NCBI GenBank assembly: GCA_028583415.1
Contig: CM053268.1
Location: 18,833,923-18,897,922, forward strand
DNA from: Protea cynaroides
Taxonomy: Eukaryota > Streptophyta > Magnoliopsida > Proteales > Proteaceae
Length of the DNA: 64,000 nucleotides
Direction of reading: 5' to 3'
This document shows, in pieces, positions 49,084-60,652 of the stretch (position 1 is its first letter; the number at the start of each line of letters is the position of its first letter). The notes below the pieces were generated by a model, which was not told the origin of the DNA, did no database searches, and was given only the letters and a program-made list of their open reading frames with translations. A program made the position numbers and the translations under genes.

Positions 49084-49340
49084 GTTAGTCTCGGCAAGGT
49101 TGGTTGCATCGCTTGGTTGGATGGTTGATCTTTAGTTTGTGAAGCATGGGCTGGGAGCTAGGTCTCGAGGTCAAGCCACCTCTCTTGCACCTGTTCCCTG
49201 TCCCAGTAGTATAGGATTCAAATCCTCTCCCACCGCTAGAGTTCCTCCAACATGATCTAACAGATGGAGTTCATCCAATGTGCATCCCAAAGGATTTCTA
49301 TATAGTAGTATAACATAGAATAGGACCGACCAGAAAGGAG
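49084..49340 (+). mobile_element. SINE-like element, second family, copy 2
   Basis: It contains TTGGTTGGATGGTTGA, GGTCTCGAGGTCAAGCCACC, TTGCACCTGTTCCCTGTCCC and CCCAGTAGTATA, in the order seen at 23003. It is split by foldback MITE F6; joining its flanks gives CCCAGTAGTATAACATAGA, which aligns with CCCAGTTGTGTAACTTAAA of copy 1. Confidence 0.55.
49214..49303. repeat. Foldback MITE F6, nested in the SINE
   Basis: A perfect 9-bp duplication AGTAGTATA (49205-49213 and 49304-49312) flanks 90 bp beginning GGATTCAAATCCTCTCC and ending AAAGGATTTCTATAT. It has the same inner terminus as F2 and F3. Confidence 0.75.
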
Positions 49341-50269
49341 GCAATTGAGTAGGAAAAGCAAGTCAGAGGGTTGCGTGTTTGATTATTGTGAAGCTTTTTT
49401 TATTTCTGTATTTTATTTGTGGAGTAGGGCTTGGAGGGGGTCCAATTTATCTCCAATTATTGGAGGCTCCAATGGCCAATCCAGCGATTAGAGTTAACTG
49501 GGCGCGCCTACCTGCGATTAGGTCACAAATCAATCTTTGTTGTTTCTTTTGAATTCTGATGCTTTTAATTTTGGAAAATTTTCCCCTTTGCCCTTTAATT
49601 GATTCAATTCAATCATATAATGTGTAGAAGTTCTGCCAAGGAAGTGCAAAGAAGTCTTAAAAAACAGCACTAGTTGCTTATAGCATTTATGAAATTTTGT
49701 AGAAGGCAGATTTCCCTCTTGTTAACATTGAAATGAAATTTCTCTTTTTCTGGTAAGCAACATCAAAGTAAAGTTTGGTGTTGGAAGGCCTCAATGCATA
49801 ACCAAGGGTGCATTCTTTCTTTTTGAATCTATTTTTTAACTTGGGCTTTGAGTTTCTACTTCTTTCTGATATGAAGCTCCTTGGAGATTTGTGATTTTTT
49901 ATTTTTTTTATTTTTTTCCATGGATGATTTCTGTAATTGTTACTTATTAATCCGTTATTATTTATGTTATATTTTATTCTTATAAATGATTTATCATAAA
50001 TTACTCATAAACATAAATATAAATTATAGCAAAGAGAACCTTAGGTTCTCAGGTTCTCTTTGATATAGTTTATATTTATGTTTATGAGTTACAGGTTTAT
50101 ATTTCTGAGACATCTTTTGAAAGCGTAGAAGGTGGAAGTAGCCATGTTTGCTAATATAAGAGAACAGGTTAGTTTTGTTACTGTACAGGGAATATAATTC
50201 TTAAAAATAATAATAATAATAATAGGAGACACTCCCAGGTTAGAGAAGCACACTGTGGTAAAGATTTAG
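49341..50269. other. Intergenic, nothing recognised
   Basis: AT-rich. A short palindrome AGAGAACCTTAGGTTCTCAGG lies at 50033-50060 and an (ATA)n run at about 50208-50225. No gene is seen. Confidence 0.5.
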
Positions 50270-50415
50270 TAATCAATATCGGATTGACCGTATCAACTGA
50301 TTTGTATTTGTTTTGGTCACGTATCCCTACCCTATTGGCCCAACACCCGATCTGTGTTGATATCTAATCGGTTTTGGCATCGATTAATACAGTATGATTA
50401 TGATTACTAAAACCT
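50270..50415 (+). repeat. MITE copy related to 11435-11535
   Basis: It starts ATCAATATCGGATTGACCG and ends GATTACTAAAACCTTGC, sharing TACCCTATTGGCC and GTTTTGGCATCG with 11435-11535. Confidence 0.5.
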
Positions 50416-50572
50416 TGCTCTGAAGTGAAAGAGCTAAATTTATGTAGCATCTCAAGGTAATGGGCCGATCAACAAGGCTTGATATGTAAATGGGTCTAAA
50501 GATTTCCAATTGTCCAAAACAAAATAATCCGAACAAGAACCAAACTGATGCAATCATGGTGTCACTACTAGA

Positions 50573-51066
50573 TAAGGGTGCCAAAAATGAATCGAATCAA
50601 ATTGTTTAAATCGAAATCATAAAACCAATTATTAAATGGTTTGAATCTGGTTTAAAAATAAATCGTTTTGTTAAACGGTTAGATTCTGGTTTCAAAAATG
50701 AAACCGTTTAAAATGACTATTTGAAACTCTGAAAACCAATTAAACTCTTACTTTAATCCCTTAGTACTAAATTCCTATATTTGTAAAAATAAATTTTATT
50801 TTAATGCTTGTTACATGGTCTACCTCTAAATCATAAGTCCATTTTCATATATCATTAAAATTATTTTAATGTTTTCATTGGCTTTCCCTCTCCTTTGTTC
50901 CTAAATCTCTTCCTCTCTCTCCCATAAGCAAAACCATTTAAAAATCAAAAACCCGAAACTAATTAGTAATGGATTTTGGTAAGCAATTGGAAACCGTTAT
51001 ATATTGGTTCGATTTTGGTTTACTCTTATACACCGAACTACACTGTTAAACCGAAACCATATTGTT
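50573..51066 (+). repeat. Dispersed non-coding repeat, copy 2
   Basis: It aligns in reverse with 942-1416 along nearly its full length. Outer words are AAGGGTGCCAAAAATG and GTTTAACACC. No coding content. Confidence 0.7.
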
Positions 51067-51079
51067 TAACACCATTCTA

Positions 51080-51290
51080 CTAGGGGTGCAACCAAACTAG
51101 GATGGGTTGGGTTTTCTAAAACCCCAACTCAACCCTAGCTCCTCTTAACCCAAGCCCAGCCCAGACCTAGGTTGGGCTTAGGTTGGGCTGGAATATCTCC
51201 CAAGACCAACCTTGACAGGCTCAGCCCAGCCCAGTCTGACCCTGATTAAGTTGGGTTGGGTTGGGTTCGCTGTGATTGACAATTTTTTTT
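51080..51290. repeat. GGGTTGGGCT-rich MITE
   Basis: It starts TAGGGGTGCAACCAAAC and contains GGGTTGGG and CCCAGCCC words in inverted arrangement. It is a typical short plant MITE, with approximate borders. Confidence 0.45.
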
Positions 51291-53430
51291 TTGGTAGGTG
51301 GCTCTAAAAGATTATTCAAATGACATCTCTATAGGTGTGTTTAGAATATAATGGTGAGTTTAGAATATGATACATTTTAATAATCCTTTATCTAATTTTC
51401 AAAAAAAAAATTAAGTAGAAGGCGGTAAAATGGATATTTCACAAACTTTTTGAAAGTGACTTATCATTGTGTTACTGTCAAAAGTTGTCATTGTCTCTCA
51501 CATTTTCTCAATTGACATATAAAATGGCAAAAATTATTCTAACTTAAAAAAAATAAAATAAATGTATTATATTAAAGAGGCAATGTAAGGCTTCAAATTA
51601 TGACACCTTAGGAGTTGTCAATAAAAAAAAATCCCTTTACATATTTACATATATAGGGCATTGAAACCGACTTTTAAACCGTTTGATTCTTATTTAAAAA
51701 AAATAAAACCGTTTAATTAAATAATTCGATTCAGAACTGAACTAAGATGTTCTATTCTTTACCATCTCTGGTTGAGATCCCCCCTGCTGTACCTTCATCG
51801 ATTGTGGAGTTCTCTTCTCTCCCATCTCCGGCTAGCAATTGTAAACCCTTTCTCCAACAATCCTTTTCTCTGCAATCACTACTCTTTGTCCCTCCAGCTT
51901 AGTGAACTCTCAACAATTCTGGAATGTATGCTTTGTGGCTTAGTAGATTCTAACAAGTAGATGTGCTTCTGTGTTCATTATCTCCTGAGCTTGTATTAAA
52001 TTGGGTTTGTTGCAGAGTTCTAAATTAGTTCACATTTCTGATGTGAAAAAAAAGATTAATAGTGGATTGACATTCCTGGTTTCGGTTCTTATTTAGATCC
52101 ATAAAATTGTTGCTTGATAATTTGATGTTCCATTGTACCATTCTCTGTACTTGTTTGGGGCATTTTGAAGTGGATGGAAAAATGATGAACAAATCAAATT
52201 TAAGGTGGAGATGAAGGGATTAGTACGGTTGATATTTTTATCTTTTTTTTTTTTTTTTTTTTTTTTGTGGTCTGATATCCCTCTAGAATCTTCACACAAA
52301 ACCAATTAAAAATAGATACATCAATGACTGATTTTGGTAAGCATTTTGAAATCATTTAATAAATGATTCCAACTTTGGTATTATTATTTAATAAATGATG
52401 CTGACTTCAGAATTAACTCCCTATCCTAATCAGAATCAAACCATTAAACCAAAATGGTACCATTTAACACTGGAGGCAGTGATGATGAAAATCCTAAATC
52501 TTAATGGTGCAGGTGAGCATTATGAAATCATTTAATAAATAATTCGAGTTTGGTATCATCATAATTAGGTACCAAACTCAATCATTACGTTCCTGACCCA
52601 CTTGGAATAGAATCACTAGATCGAATTGAACCGTAGCTGACCCAATTGGAATAGAACCACTTGATCAAATAGAACCGTTAAACCAAAACCATATCATTTA
52701 ACAACTTTATAAAAAACTCCATTCAATCGAAATTAAATCATTGAACAATTAAACCAAAACCATATCATTTAACACCTTTATCAGAAACTCCATACAGAAA
52801 CCAGAGATTTTAAGTGTTTACAGAACAGAGGGACCTTCAAAGGCTAGACCAGTTGTAAGTTGAACAGAGACAGAGATGAAGATCCTAAAAACTTACCAGC
52901 CAGGTTTACAACTGATCAACAAGTAAACCAGGTGGTTCATTAGCTACCCACCATTCGTGAAGTGATGATCAACCCTCCAAGAAAAAGAAAGGTTGTGATT
53001 CATCAAATACAGAAGCATAAATGGGTACTTAAAAAAGTCTTAAACATGGAAACTTTAGATCAACCTATCATATCTGATTTCCTTTTCTTTACATAATGAC
53101 AAAGTCCACAACAGATTATCAAGTTCTATTAGCTCCCCATAAAACCAGGAGTGGTTTTTCCATTATAATCTACCTCTCTAATTCTCCACCAACATATGGA
53201 TGTGTCGTTCCACTATCTTCATTCACTTTCAGCAAGAGACATCACACTATCATGGCGACCTGATATAAAGTAGACAAATAAGTACAGGCAAGACTGCAAT
53301 CCCATCAATGGAGACTGAAATGATTCTGTTATTCCAATCAGACAGTCGAAATTGATAGTCATGTATTACCATTTATCGAGAGCAGACAAGCTTACCAGCA
53401 AATGGTGTTCATCATCATCCTCCTCCTCAG
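51291..53430. other. Intergenic with local duplications
   Basis: It contains duplicated segments: GAAATCATTTAATAAATGATT (about 52349) against GAAATCATTTAATAAATAATT (about 52523), and AACCAAAACCATATCATTTA at 52682 and 52763. Poly-T lies at 52243-52266. The short ORF at 51772 is unrecognised. Confidence 0.45.
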
Positions 53431-53452
53431 AGAGAGAGAGAGAGAGAGAGAG
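53431..53452. repeat. (GA)n microsatellite in the 3' region
   Basis: Eleven GA units about 75 bp downstream of the stop codon of the DUF4408/DUF761 gene, probably within its 3' UTR. Confidence 0.85.
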
Positions 53453-53526
53453 AAGGACAGTAGAAAACGTAACAGAAGGGATTAAAGAAAGCTTCATTTT
53501 CTCTCTATCTCTGTCTCTTCCACTCA

Positions 53527-54564
53527 TTAATAGACCCCACGATTGACCATCTCCATGTAACGCTTGTCCGACTCCTGCCTCTGCAACCTCATCTGGTCGT
53601 TGAAATTCTTTATGAACGCTTCCACTCGGCGATTCAATTCGTCATGGCTCAGAGATCTGTCCCTCCTCAGTCCACCACCACCACCACTACCCCTCGATGA
53701 TGCCGATGAGACTGACGAGGCTGATGAGGAAGCACCATTGAAGGTCTCCAACTTTCTCAAGTCCTTCCAATTCATCACCGCTGATGACGAGTCTTGCTCC
53801 GAATCAGGATCGATCACACGAGGTGGAACGTCCCATGTCTCGCTCTTCTTCAGGTGCCGTGTTACTGGCTTTCCTTTCCCTTCGGTGATCATCTTCCACG
53901 TAGCGTCCAACGTTTCGTTGGGCTTCTTCGGTTTCGCGATCCCGAGTGACTTCGCCGCCTTCTGTGAAGGTCGAACCACCGATTTATCAATTCTCGGACT
54001 GTTTTCCGACAACTTTCTGGCGGCGAAGCTAGGGGAATCGGAGAGACTCGGTGTTGTTTTCTCGTCGGAATCCGTCAGGCAAGAGACATCAGACCAAGTC
54101 TCCGGCGAGTTTTCAACAGAAACCAGGGGTTTCTCAACAGACTTCTGCGGAATCTCTTCCATGTCGGACCATATCTCCATCGAGGCTTTACTACGCTCAT
54201 CAGAAGGCAAAGATGAAGAATCTGAACCGAAATCACTTTGTTTTTGCTTCTGCGAGCGATTCTCATTCTCTGCTTCGTTGACGGCTTCTTCGCTGTTCTT
54301 CCACCAATGCTTCTGCTGAAAGCTCGACGAAGCCGCAATGGTGATGATGATGAAATTAACGACGATGTAGAGATACGGAGGAGCTAACCAGCTACGAAAC
54401 GAGATCCAGAATCGTGGAATAGAGGAGACGACAGCATTCACAGAGTAAGGCACTGCAAGCTTGAGTAGCAGAACAGTAGATACGATTCCAATGAAGAGGA
54501 ATACGAGCTTCACGGCCCATACAGCCGTCTCAAACCTATTTCTAGTTGAGACTGAATCGACCAT
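53527..54564 (-). CDS. DUF4408/DUF761 membrane protein (A70-like family)
   Basis: A single-exon frame of 345 aa from the chosen ATG at 54564 (MVDSVSTRNRFETA). The frame is open 22 codons further to an ATG at 54630, but the internal start matches the usual family N-terminus. Two hydrophobic helices occur at about 14-38 and 64-79, the second within the DUF4408 motif PRFWISFRSWLAPPYLYIVV. A long acidic, Ser-rich, probably disordered middle includes repeats of the type EIWSDMEEI and ETWSDVSCL. A Gly run precedes the C-terminal DUF761 motif DELNRRVEAFIKNFNDQMRL ending YMEMVNRGVY. The family includes a PAMP-induced protein (A70) of unknown mechanism; location is probably a membrane with the tail in the cytosol. 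The frame is intact. Confidence 0.92.
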   Translation of the reverse strand: MVDSVSTRNRFETAVWAVKLVFLFIGIVSTVLLLKLAVPYSVNAVVSSIPRFWISFRSWLAPPYLYIVVNFIIITIAASSSFQQKHWWKNSEEAVNEAENENRSQKQKQSDFGSDSSSLPSDERSKASMEIWSDMEEIPQKSVEKPLVSVENSPETWSDVSCLTDSDEKTTPSLSDSPSFAARKLSENSPRIDKSVVRPSQKAAKSLGIAKPKKPNETLDATWKMITEGKGKPVTRHLKKSETWDVPPRVIDPDSEQDSSSAVMNWKDLRKLETFNGASSSASSVSSASSRGSGGGGGLRRDRSLSHDELNRRVEAFIKNFNDQMRLQRQESDKRYMEMVNRGVY

Positions 54565-55609
54565 CTTCTCTCTCCGATGTCTCAAAAATCGATAGCAGAA
54601 GAGTTTCAGAAATTTTCTCACACAAACCAAGCTTAAACCCTAGTTCTACTTATAGCTACGAAGAACCTGTATGCTAAGCGACAGGAATAAAATGCCCCTC
54701 CTCGCTCCGTAATAATAAAAAGTAAAGACAGATAATAATAGCAAACTGAGATGATCTGACTCTCAGTACCTCAGAGATCCGAAACGGCATTCAAAATCAC
54801 CATTTCTGGAACAAAACCCTAGCATCTGAAAGAACCAAACAGAGTAAATGCCAGCAAAGAGGAATAGCAGTAGCCTCACTAAACGCTAAAGCTGAAAGAA
54901 GATCGAAACAGAGATTATAAAAAAAACTCCAGTTCTCAAAAATTAGAAAAATCACTAACAAGTTTCATCAAATCTGCGGATAAGATAGAAATCACATCGA
55001 TTCTAGATTCCTGCAGTCATATCAAAAGACACTCAACACAAAAGATAGACAAACAGAGAGAGAGATGTTCGACGTTTGAAGCTCTAAACAAACATGGAAA
55101 GCAAATTGGATATTGTTTACTCTGTCGTTTTGTTTGGTTAGAGAGCAGAGATCGCTTTCAAGGTACAGCAAAGCCTGAGAGACCGAGAATCAGAGATTTT
55201 CTGAAACACTGACGTGATAAAAGGTTAAATGCAGAGAGCCATTGTCGGAGCTCTCTGAAGCTTTGCTGGTTACAGAAGAGGCACAATACGGACGATTCTA
55301 AAAACTGGATCGCCTTTTGTAGACCGATGCTTAAAGACCGAACAGGTTTTGATTCCCCTGAAGGATCTTGACCATCCGATTGTTCAGAGTTGTTAGAGTA
55401 ATAAGCCTCGTGGGATTTTGTTAGTTATTACTTGTTTTTACCTTTAGTACTTCACAGCTTTGCAGAACCTCATCCGTATAGGGGCGCTCGCTTGTCATTA
55501 GCCGCTGGCCAGTCGCAACTGGAATTCATGGATTAATTTAAGATAATGCCCCTGTATTTTACTTGAAATGACAGTTATATCCTCAATTCAGTCATACTCT
55601 GTATGTCTA
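54565..55609 (-). promoter_or_regulatory. 5' region of the DUF4408/DUF761 gene
   Basis: It contains AAACCCTAG words (54634 and 54815, gene strand CTAGGGTTT), common near plant transcription starts, and GA-rich stretches. No exact start is called. No further ORF of note. Confidence 0.4.
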
Positions 55610-55800
55610 CCATGGATCAAGTAATCAGTATCAAATTTGGTATGATCGAACAATTTGTATTAATTTTAGATTAGATTAATTTTTTATTTAATTCTATTTT
55701 AATAGTATTATACATAGATCATTTGTCAGTTTCTCATTAGATCCGTACATCAATCTAATATGGATGAAATCGATATCGTGTTCAATACCTTGATTTAGAA
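55610..55800 (+). repeat. GATC/ATCGGAT-rich MITE family, copy
   Basis: It matches 7255-7480 in order: TCAAGTAATCAGTATC, TTCTATTTTAATAGTATTAT, GTCAGTTTCTCATTAGATCC, CGATATCGTG and ACCTTGATTTAGAA. Confidence 0.6.
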
Positions 55801-56006
55801 TATAGAAATGAAAGTTTTCTGAAAGTGAAAAGGGCAGATATTATTTTTTTATAAACTCATCATATTATTCATGACTTTTGTTAAAATTTTCCTGTTATTT
55901 CAAAAAAAAATTAAGCCTTTGATTTGTTACGGATGAAAAAGGCAAGGTTTCCTATACTGTCTCAGTAAGAAACCAAACCAATGAGAAGGTAGGAGATGGA
56001 TTTGTT

Positions 56007-56257
56007 TAATAGGGACCCACATTTTATCAGAGTAGAAAGGGTGTCCATGTGATAGTCATGATTCAGTGGTTCGAATTCACGGCCCATATAGCCATCTCAA
56101 ATCTTTTTCTGTTGTTTAGTCTCTCCAGTCCTGATTCAACAGTTAATATTCACTTGATATGCATACTGATATATTCATATGCGCATCGAATGAATTTCAA
56201 CCACTGAATCATGGTTGGAATCCCTTCAACGATAGAAGAAGATCTGAATCCTCCTAA
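56007..56257. repeat. Foldback element F7 with a DUF4408-gene fragment
   Basis: A perfect 15-bp inverted repeat CATGATTCAGTGGTT (56057-56071) and AACCACTGAATCATG (56199-56213), with weaker pairing outward to GGGACCCACATTTTATC and AGAAGAAGATCTGAATCC, resembling the F1-F6 termini. Inside, 56076-56114 matches 54509-54548 of the neighbouring gene in the same orientation with four substitutions and one indel in 40 bp. Confidence 0.6.
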
Positions 56258-57469
56258 TGAGTAAAATCGGTTCAACCAAATCTAATTAGCTATAAAATAG
56301 TTAGGTGAACCATATGGTCCGGTCCATGGAATGCTAATTGACCCAATCATGATTTTTTGGATAAATAGTAACTAGAGAGATTTACATCTTAGTATTTTTC
56401 AGAAAGAGATTTCTTATATTCATTTATTTTTAATATGAAAGGGTAAAATAGTCATTTAAATATGTGACGTCATCCATAGTGCCACGAGGTTCATGACCAG
56501 AGAGGGAATATCCTGACGGAGTAGGAAGCGACATCTCGAGTTTCCAACTATTTTTTTCTTTAAGAAGGGTTCTCCTGAAAGGTCATTATACCTGCCACGC
56601 TGGCACAGGGTCTTTGGTCCGCGTTCGGGGAGCAGCTACCACTGCTCACAACCCACTCATTTGTGCCAATGACAGAAATACCCCTCATCAGAGAATCCTA
56701 CAGGTACTTTTTAGGGGAAAAAATTCTTAGTGAACAGTAGCACGTGTGTCGTATCCGTACTATGCGCAATGCAAATAGAAGAACCGGACAGGACTGACTC
56801 GGGTCCACCATTGTTGTTTTTGTTGAGCTTAGAAGTTGGAACCATCCTATCTATGTTATAGTATTATAGTTGTGGGCCCCGAATTATGAAGGGACTGTTT
56901 TACCATAAAGTAGATGAAACAATAGGGGGTGCATCTTGAAACAAGTTGTGCAAAAAAAAACTTTTATTCGATTTTTTTTTTGATTAATCTTTAAAATTTA
57001 AGGATTTTAAAAAATTGTTTGAAATTGATTTATTATTATATTATTTTCAAAAGTTATAGTATTTTATATTTTTTTAGTACACATGTAAAATGATCGGATT
57101 TTATCTTTACCAAAATAAGTGGCGTATTATAATGAAAGGGCAAAAAAAGAAGATTATAATTTCTTTTTCAGAGAAAGAACTTTGTTCACTTATGTTTTCT
57201 TGTATCTTCTCACATTATATGGAATAATGAAATGACCATTTAATCCCTTGTCATTTCAAGGGTCCAACTGAGAGGGCATAAAGGACATGGTTGAACAAAT
57301 TCATTTGTCTTTTCTTTTTTCACCTATTTGGTTAAAACAAGATTTTCTCTTATAGACAATATTAAAAAAAATGAAAAGAAAAACATAATAAAACAGAAGG
57401 AAGAGGGTTTCCGACAACTCCAGTGTGAAGGAATTCCCCATGCCACATCAATGGAGTGTAAGAAAGAGT
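56258..57469. other. Intergenic, nothing recognised
   Basis: Mostly AT-rich with a GC-richer patch at 56590-56660 (CACGCTGGCACAGGG). No ORF or family resemblance. Confidence 0.5.
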
Positions 57470-57480
57470 ATTTGTAATGG

Positions 57481-57637
57481 ATCCACATCCTCTCATGCGG
57501 CAGCTACAACTACCGACTGATCCAATAGTTGGAGTTCAATCGACGCACATACCAATACATCGGTATATGCGCTGTATCAAGTCCAACTGTTGGATCACCT
57601 TGGCAACCAAAACTACCACAGGAGAAGATTTCTATAC
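57481..57637. repeat. Foldback MITE F5
   Basis: The direct repeat ATTTGTAATGG occurs at 57470-57480 and 57638-57648. Between them GATCCACATCCTCTC opens and AGGAGAAGATTTC closes the element. The centre folds: CCAATAGTTGGAGTTCAATC pairs with its complement near 57575-57597, and CATACC pairs with CGGTATATG. It belongs to the F1-F6 family. Confidence 0.75.
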
Positions 57638-57659
57638 ATTTGTAATGGGGGTCATATAG

Positions 57660-58010
57660 GCTGCGTTTGGTAACTCTCCCAAAGAACAGTTCTTCTGTTC
57701 TTCCGTTCTGATAGAACAGAAAAACTGTTCAGAACAGCCAAAAACAGCTAAAAACTGTTTGGCAAATCTGGTTTGTTCTTCTGTTCTCACAGAACGAACC
57801 GGATGAAAAGAACATCTAAGAACGAAAATTTCAAAACATGGTTTATCATATTTTTACGTTTTAGAACAATTTTGAAAAGAACAAAAAACTAAGTTGTGCC
57901 CGATAAAACCTGACACCCTTTCTACCTACTTCCATACACGAAGAAGCACATCCTCCTTGTTCGTTCTCTGCAAGCACAACAATTATTTTCCCCTCATCTC
58001 TCTCCATGTC

Positions 58011-58044
<34 letters not shown>

Positions 58045-58925
58045 GTCTTCTCTTCCATCTCCATTTTTCTTGTCTGATTTTTTTTTTAACATTTTTGTAG
58101 AAACTACTCCTTGTTCAAGCAGGTAAATCTACTACTGTTTCGTTTCCATCTCTGCAATTTGATTGTTCTTTGTTTTAGGGATGGTCACCTCTCCTTTTCC
58201 CTCTTCCTCTCTCACACGGTACCAGGGGATTTCTATCTGAATCATTACATCGGTTTTGTAGATTTGGATCTGAAACTAATGTGTAGATGGTTATGTGATT
58301 TAAGAAATTAATGCTTTGCTGTTTCTGTGAAATTCACATCTATTTGGCTGTACTCACCAAAAGATAATCAAGTGGACTCCTGATTATTATTCATGTGCTT
58401 AATTCTTTATCAAATATCGACTGAAAACGTCAGTATTGACTTTATTTTGTTCTTTTTATTTTCTGTTTCAAATTCCATATATGAATTATTTGTGTTCTAA
58501 ATTCTTTTGGCATGAACCCAAATGATAACTACAAATAAAAAATAAAAAATAAAAAGGTTTGCGGCTCTAGATGCATGAATTTTATTTTTATTTTTTAGAA
58601 AATTTTCTAGTTTAATTGATCAACTTATCTCCATCAACCCATAGGTACAATTTATAATTAAATGACATTAATATTAATTAATTTGATAAGATATCGGTTA
58701 ATGGTAATTCTGTAATATTTGAATCCTTTGAAAAAAAATGTTCTAGAACAAATTTTATCAAACAGCAAACAAGTTAGAACAATGTTTTCAAACTAGTTCT
58801 GGAACATATTTGTCAAACAGTTTTAAGGCCAAAATAACAGCCAAAGAACATTATTTCAAAACAGAATAAAAAAAGACCATCTCTTCCGGTTCAGAACAAG
58901 AACAAGTGAGAACATTATAGAAATA
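57660..58925. mobile_element. GTTCT-rich inverted-repeat element (hAT-MITE-like)
   Basis: The left end GGCTGCGTTTGGTAACTC and a field of GTTCTTCTGTTCT words are mirrored on the right (58735-58920) by AGAACA words; AAACTGTTTGGCAAAT on the left matches (complement) AAACTGTTTGACAAAT on the right. GGCTGCGTTTGGTAAC ends are typical of hAT-type MITEs. The interior has a (CT)n run (58010-58046) and CT-rich, 5'-UTR-like DNA. The right border is uncertain. Confidence 0.5.
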
Positions 58926-60262
58926 TGTATACTAATACAACGTTATATGAGAGGTGTGAGGAGAATTATATATATTTTCCTTTTATACAAAAGTAATTAT
59001 GAAAATGTTAATTAATTTGTGTCTTTTTCTCTCCAATTATTCAAAATTTGTTTAGGTTCTTCTTTCTTTTCTTTCTTTTTGGAGAGAAATCCTCTTCAAT
59101 CATTGGAGAGATTCCAATCGTGATTGCACGGCTCGAATTTATCCCATATGTATACTAATACAACATTATATGTGCCAAATAAACTCCAATAGAAAGATTA
59201 TGACAGAAATTACTGGACAGTAGGAGACAATTTTTATACTTTTATTTTAGACTTCTCCACATAACTTTAAAGGGTCTTTTTGGTGGTTTACTTAAGATAT
59301 GAAAAGACAAGGGATAGTTTGGATTGGACACTTGATAAAGATGAAAGTTTTCAATTCTCGATCGTGGCTGACCACATTGGAAAGAAATAAGAAGACACAA
59401 TCGAATGATTTGATCCCTTCTAAACAAATTCTTGATTATTCCCCTCAACTATTCCTAGGTCCAATTCACTCGCCCATGGAACCCTAAGGTGAACAACATC
59501 TTCTTCATTATGGGTGGAGAAAAAGTCAATGGGTTGTTAAATTATTTAGGCCAAATCCAATCATACATAAAGTGATAACTAACCCAACTTGTAAGGCAAT
59601 GGCTGGTTGTTGTACATCTTGGATCGAATCATGCCTTCACCTGCAGAGGTTGGTTTGGTGAGGTTTAAGGAGTGAAAGGGAAAATTTAAGCATCACCCCC
59701 ACCATCGAAAATTTAAAAAAAAAATGATTTTAATTAATAAATAAATATATATCAACTATGTATTTGCATTAATCCTTTTACTTGTAACAATTCAATCAAA
59801 TAAATTTTGGAGACTCATTATAGAAATATTTTCACCGCATTACAAGGATAAGACTGCGTAGATTCTGTTTCTCCCCAAACCCTACTGCAATGACCAGAGC
59901 CTTGTGTACTGTAACCCCCTTTTTTTTATCACTTGGGAGATATTTGAAGTTTTGAATCATACATGAGAATGGCTCTCTGGGTGGCCTGTCTAGAAAATCA
60001 TTCCTCAAAATTTTATCCCTCATGGCAACACATGATAGATAAGGGAAATTTTTTTTTTTTAAATTCTTCTTAGTTTTTTCCAAGATTTTTGATAACCAAG
60101 TCTTCAAAGTACATTCATATGTTCATCATTTTCATGCATCAAAAAATGAAAATATCATCCTCTTGGGTCTTGGTATATGTTTCAAATCATAAGTTCCTAA
60201 TGGCTGGTTAGATTTAGATCAAACACAATTAATACCAATGCATTATAGTAAAATATTTTAAA
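58926..60262. other. Intergenic, nothing recognised
   Basis: It holds a separated direct repeat ATATGTATACTAATACAAC (about 58924 and 59149), suggesting an insertion of about 200 bp between. Overlapping short ORFs at 59242-59487 are unrecognised. Confidence 0.5.
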
Positions 60263-60652
60263 GGAAAATTTTCATATACACCCAACAAGGATTGCTAACA
60301 TCGTCTACTCCCATAAGTTTGCAAAAACATCAACCACATCCACTTAATTGACGGAAATCACTTAAAATGTTAATAGACATTTTTACCCTTCATATTATAA
60401 ATTAAAAATTAGATAGAAATACTTGTTTGACCTTCTATTGAATCCTTTCATTTTCACTCTCTCCTTTCTTTTGTGACCACATCAACCACTGACCACACTC
60501 TCGTTAGTTTAGTTTGCTCGTTCGTTAGTTTGATTCAGATGCATATTGGATCTTCATGAACTTCGGATGAAGCTTTATTTAGAAGAGAAATGTTACTAAG
60601 CAACATATTTGAATCATCTGAATTGTTACTAAGCAAGGAGAGAAATGTTACT

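Noticed and set aside
48641..49128. ORFs up to 138 codons on both strands
   Set aside because: The two strands encode near-identical words because the region is the palindrome of foldback MITE F4.
53564..54319. A 251-codon plus-strand ORF
   Set aside because: It is antisense to the DUF4408/DUF761 coding exon, whose minus frame shows the family motifs; the plus frame shows none.
58011..58046. (CT)n run as a promoter of a gene starting at 57894 or 58111
   Set aside because: The nearby ORFs are short and unrecognised, and the run lies inside an inverted-repeat element.
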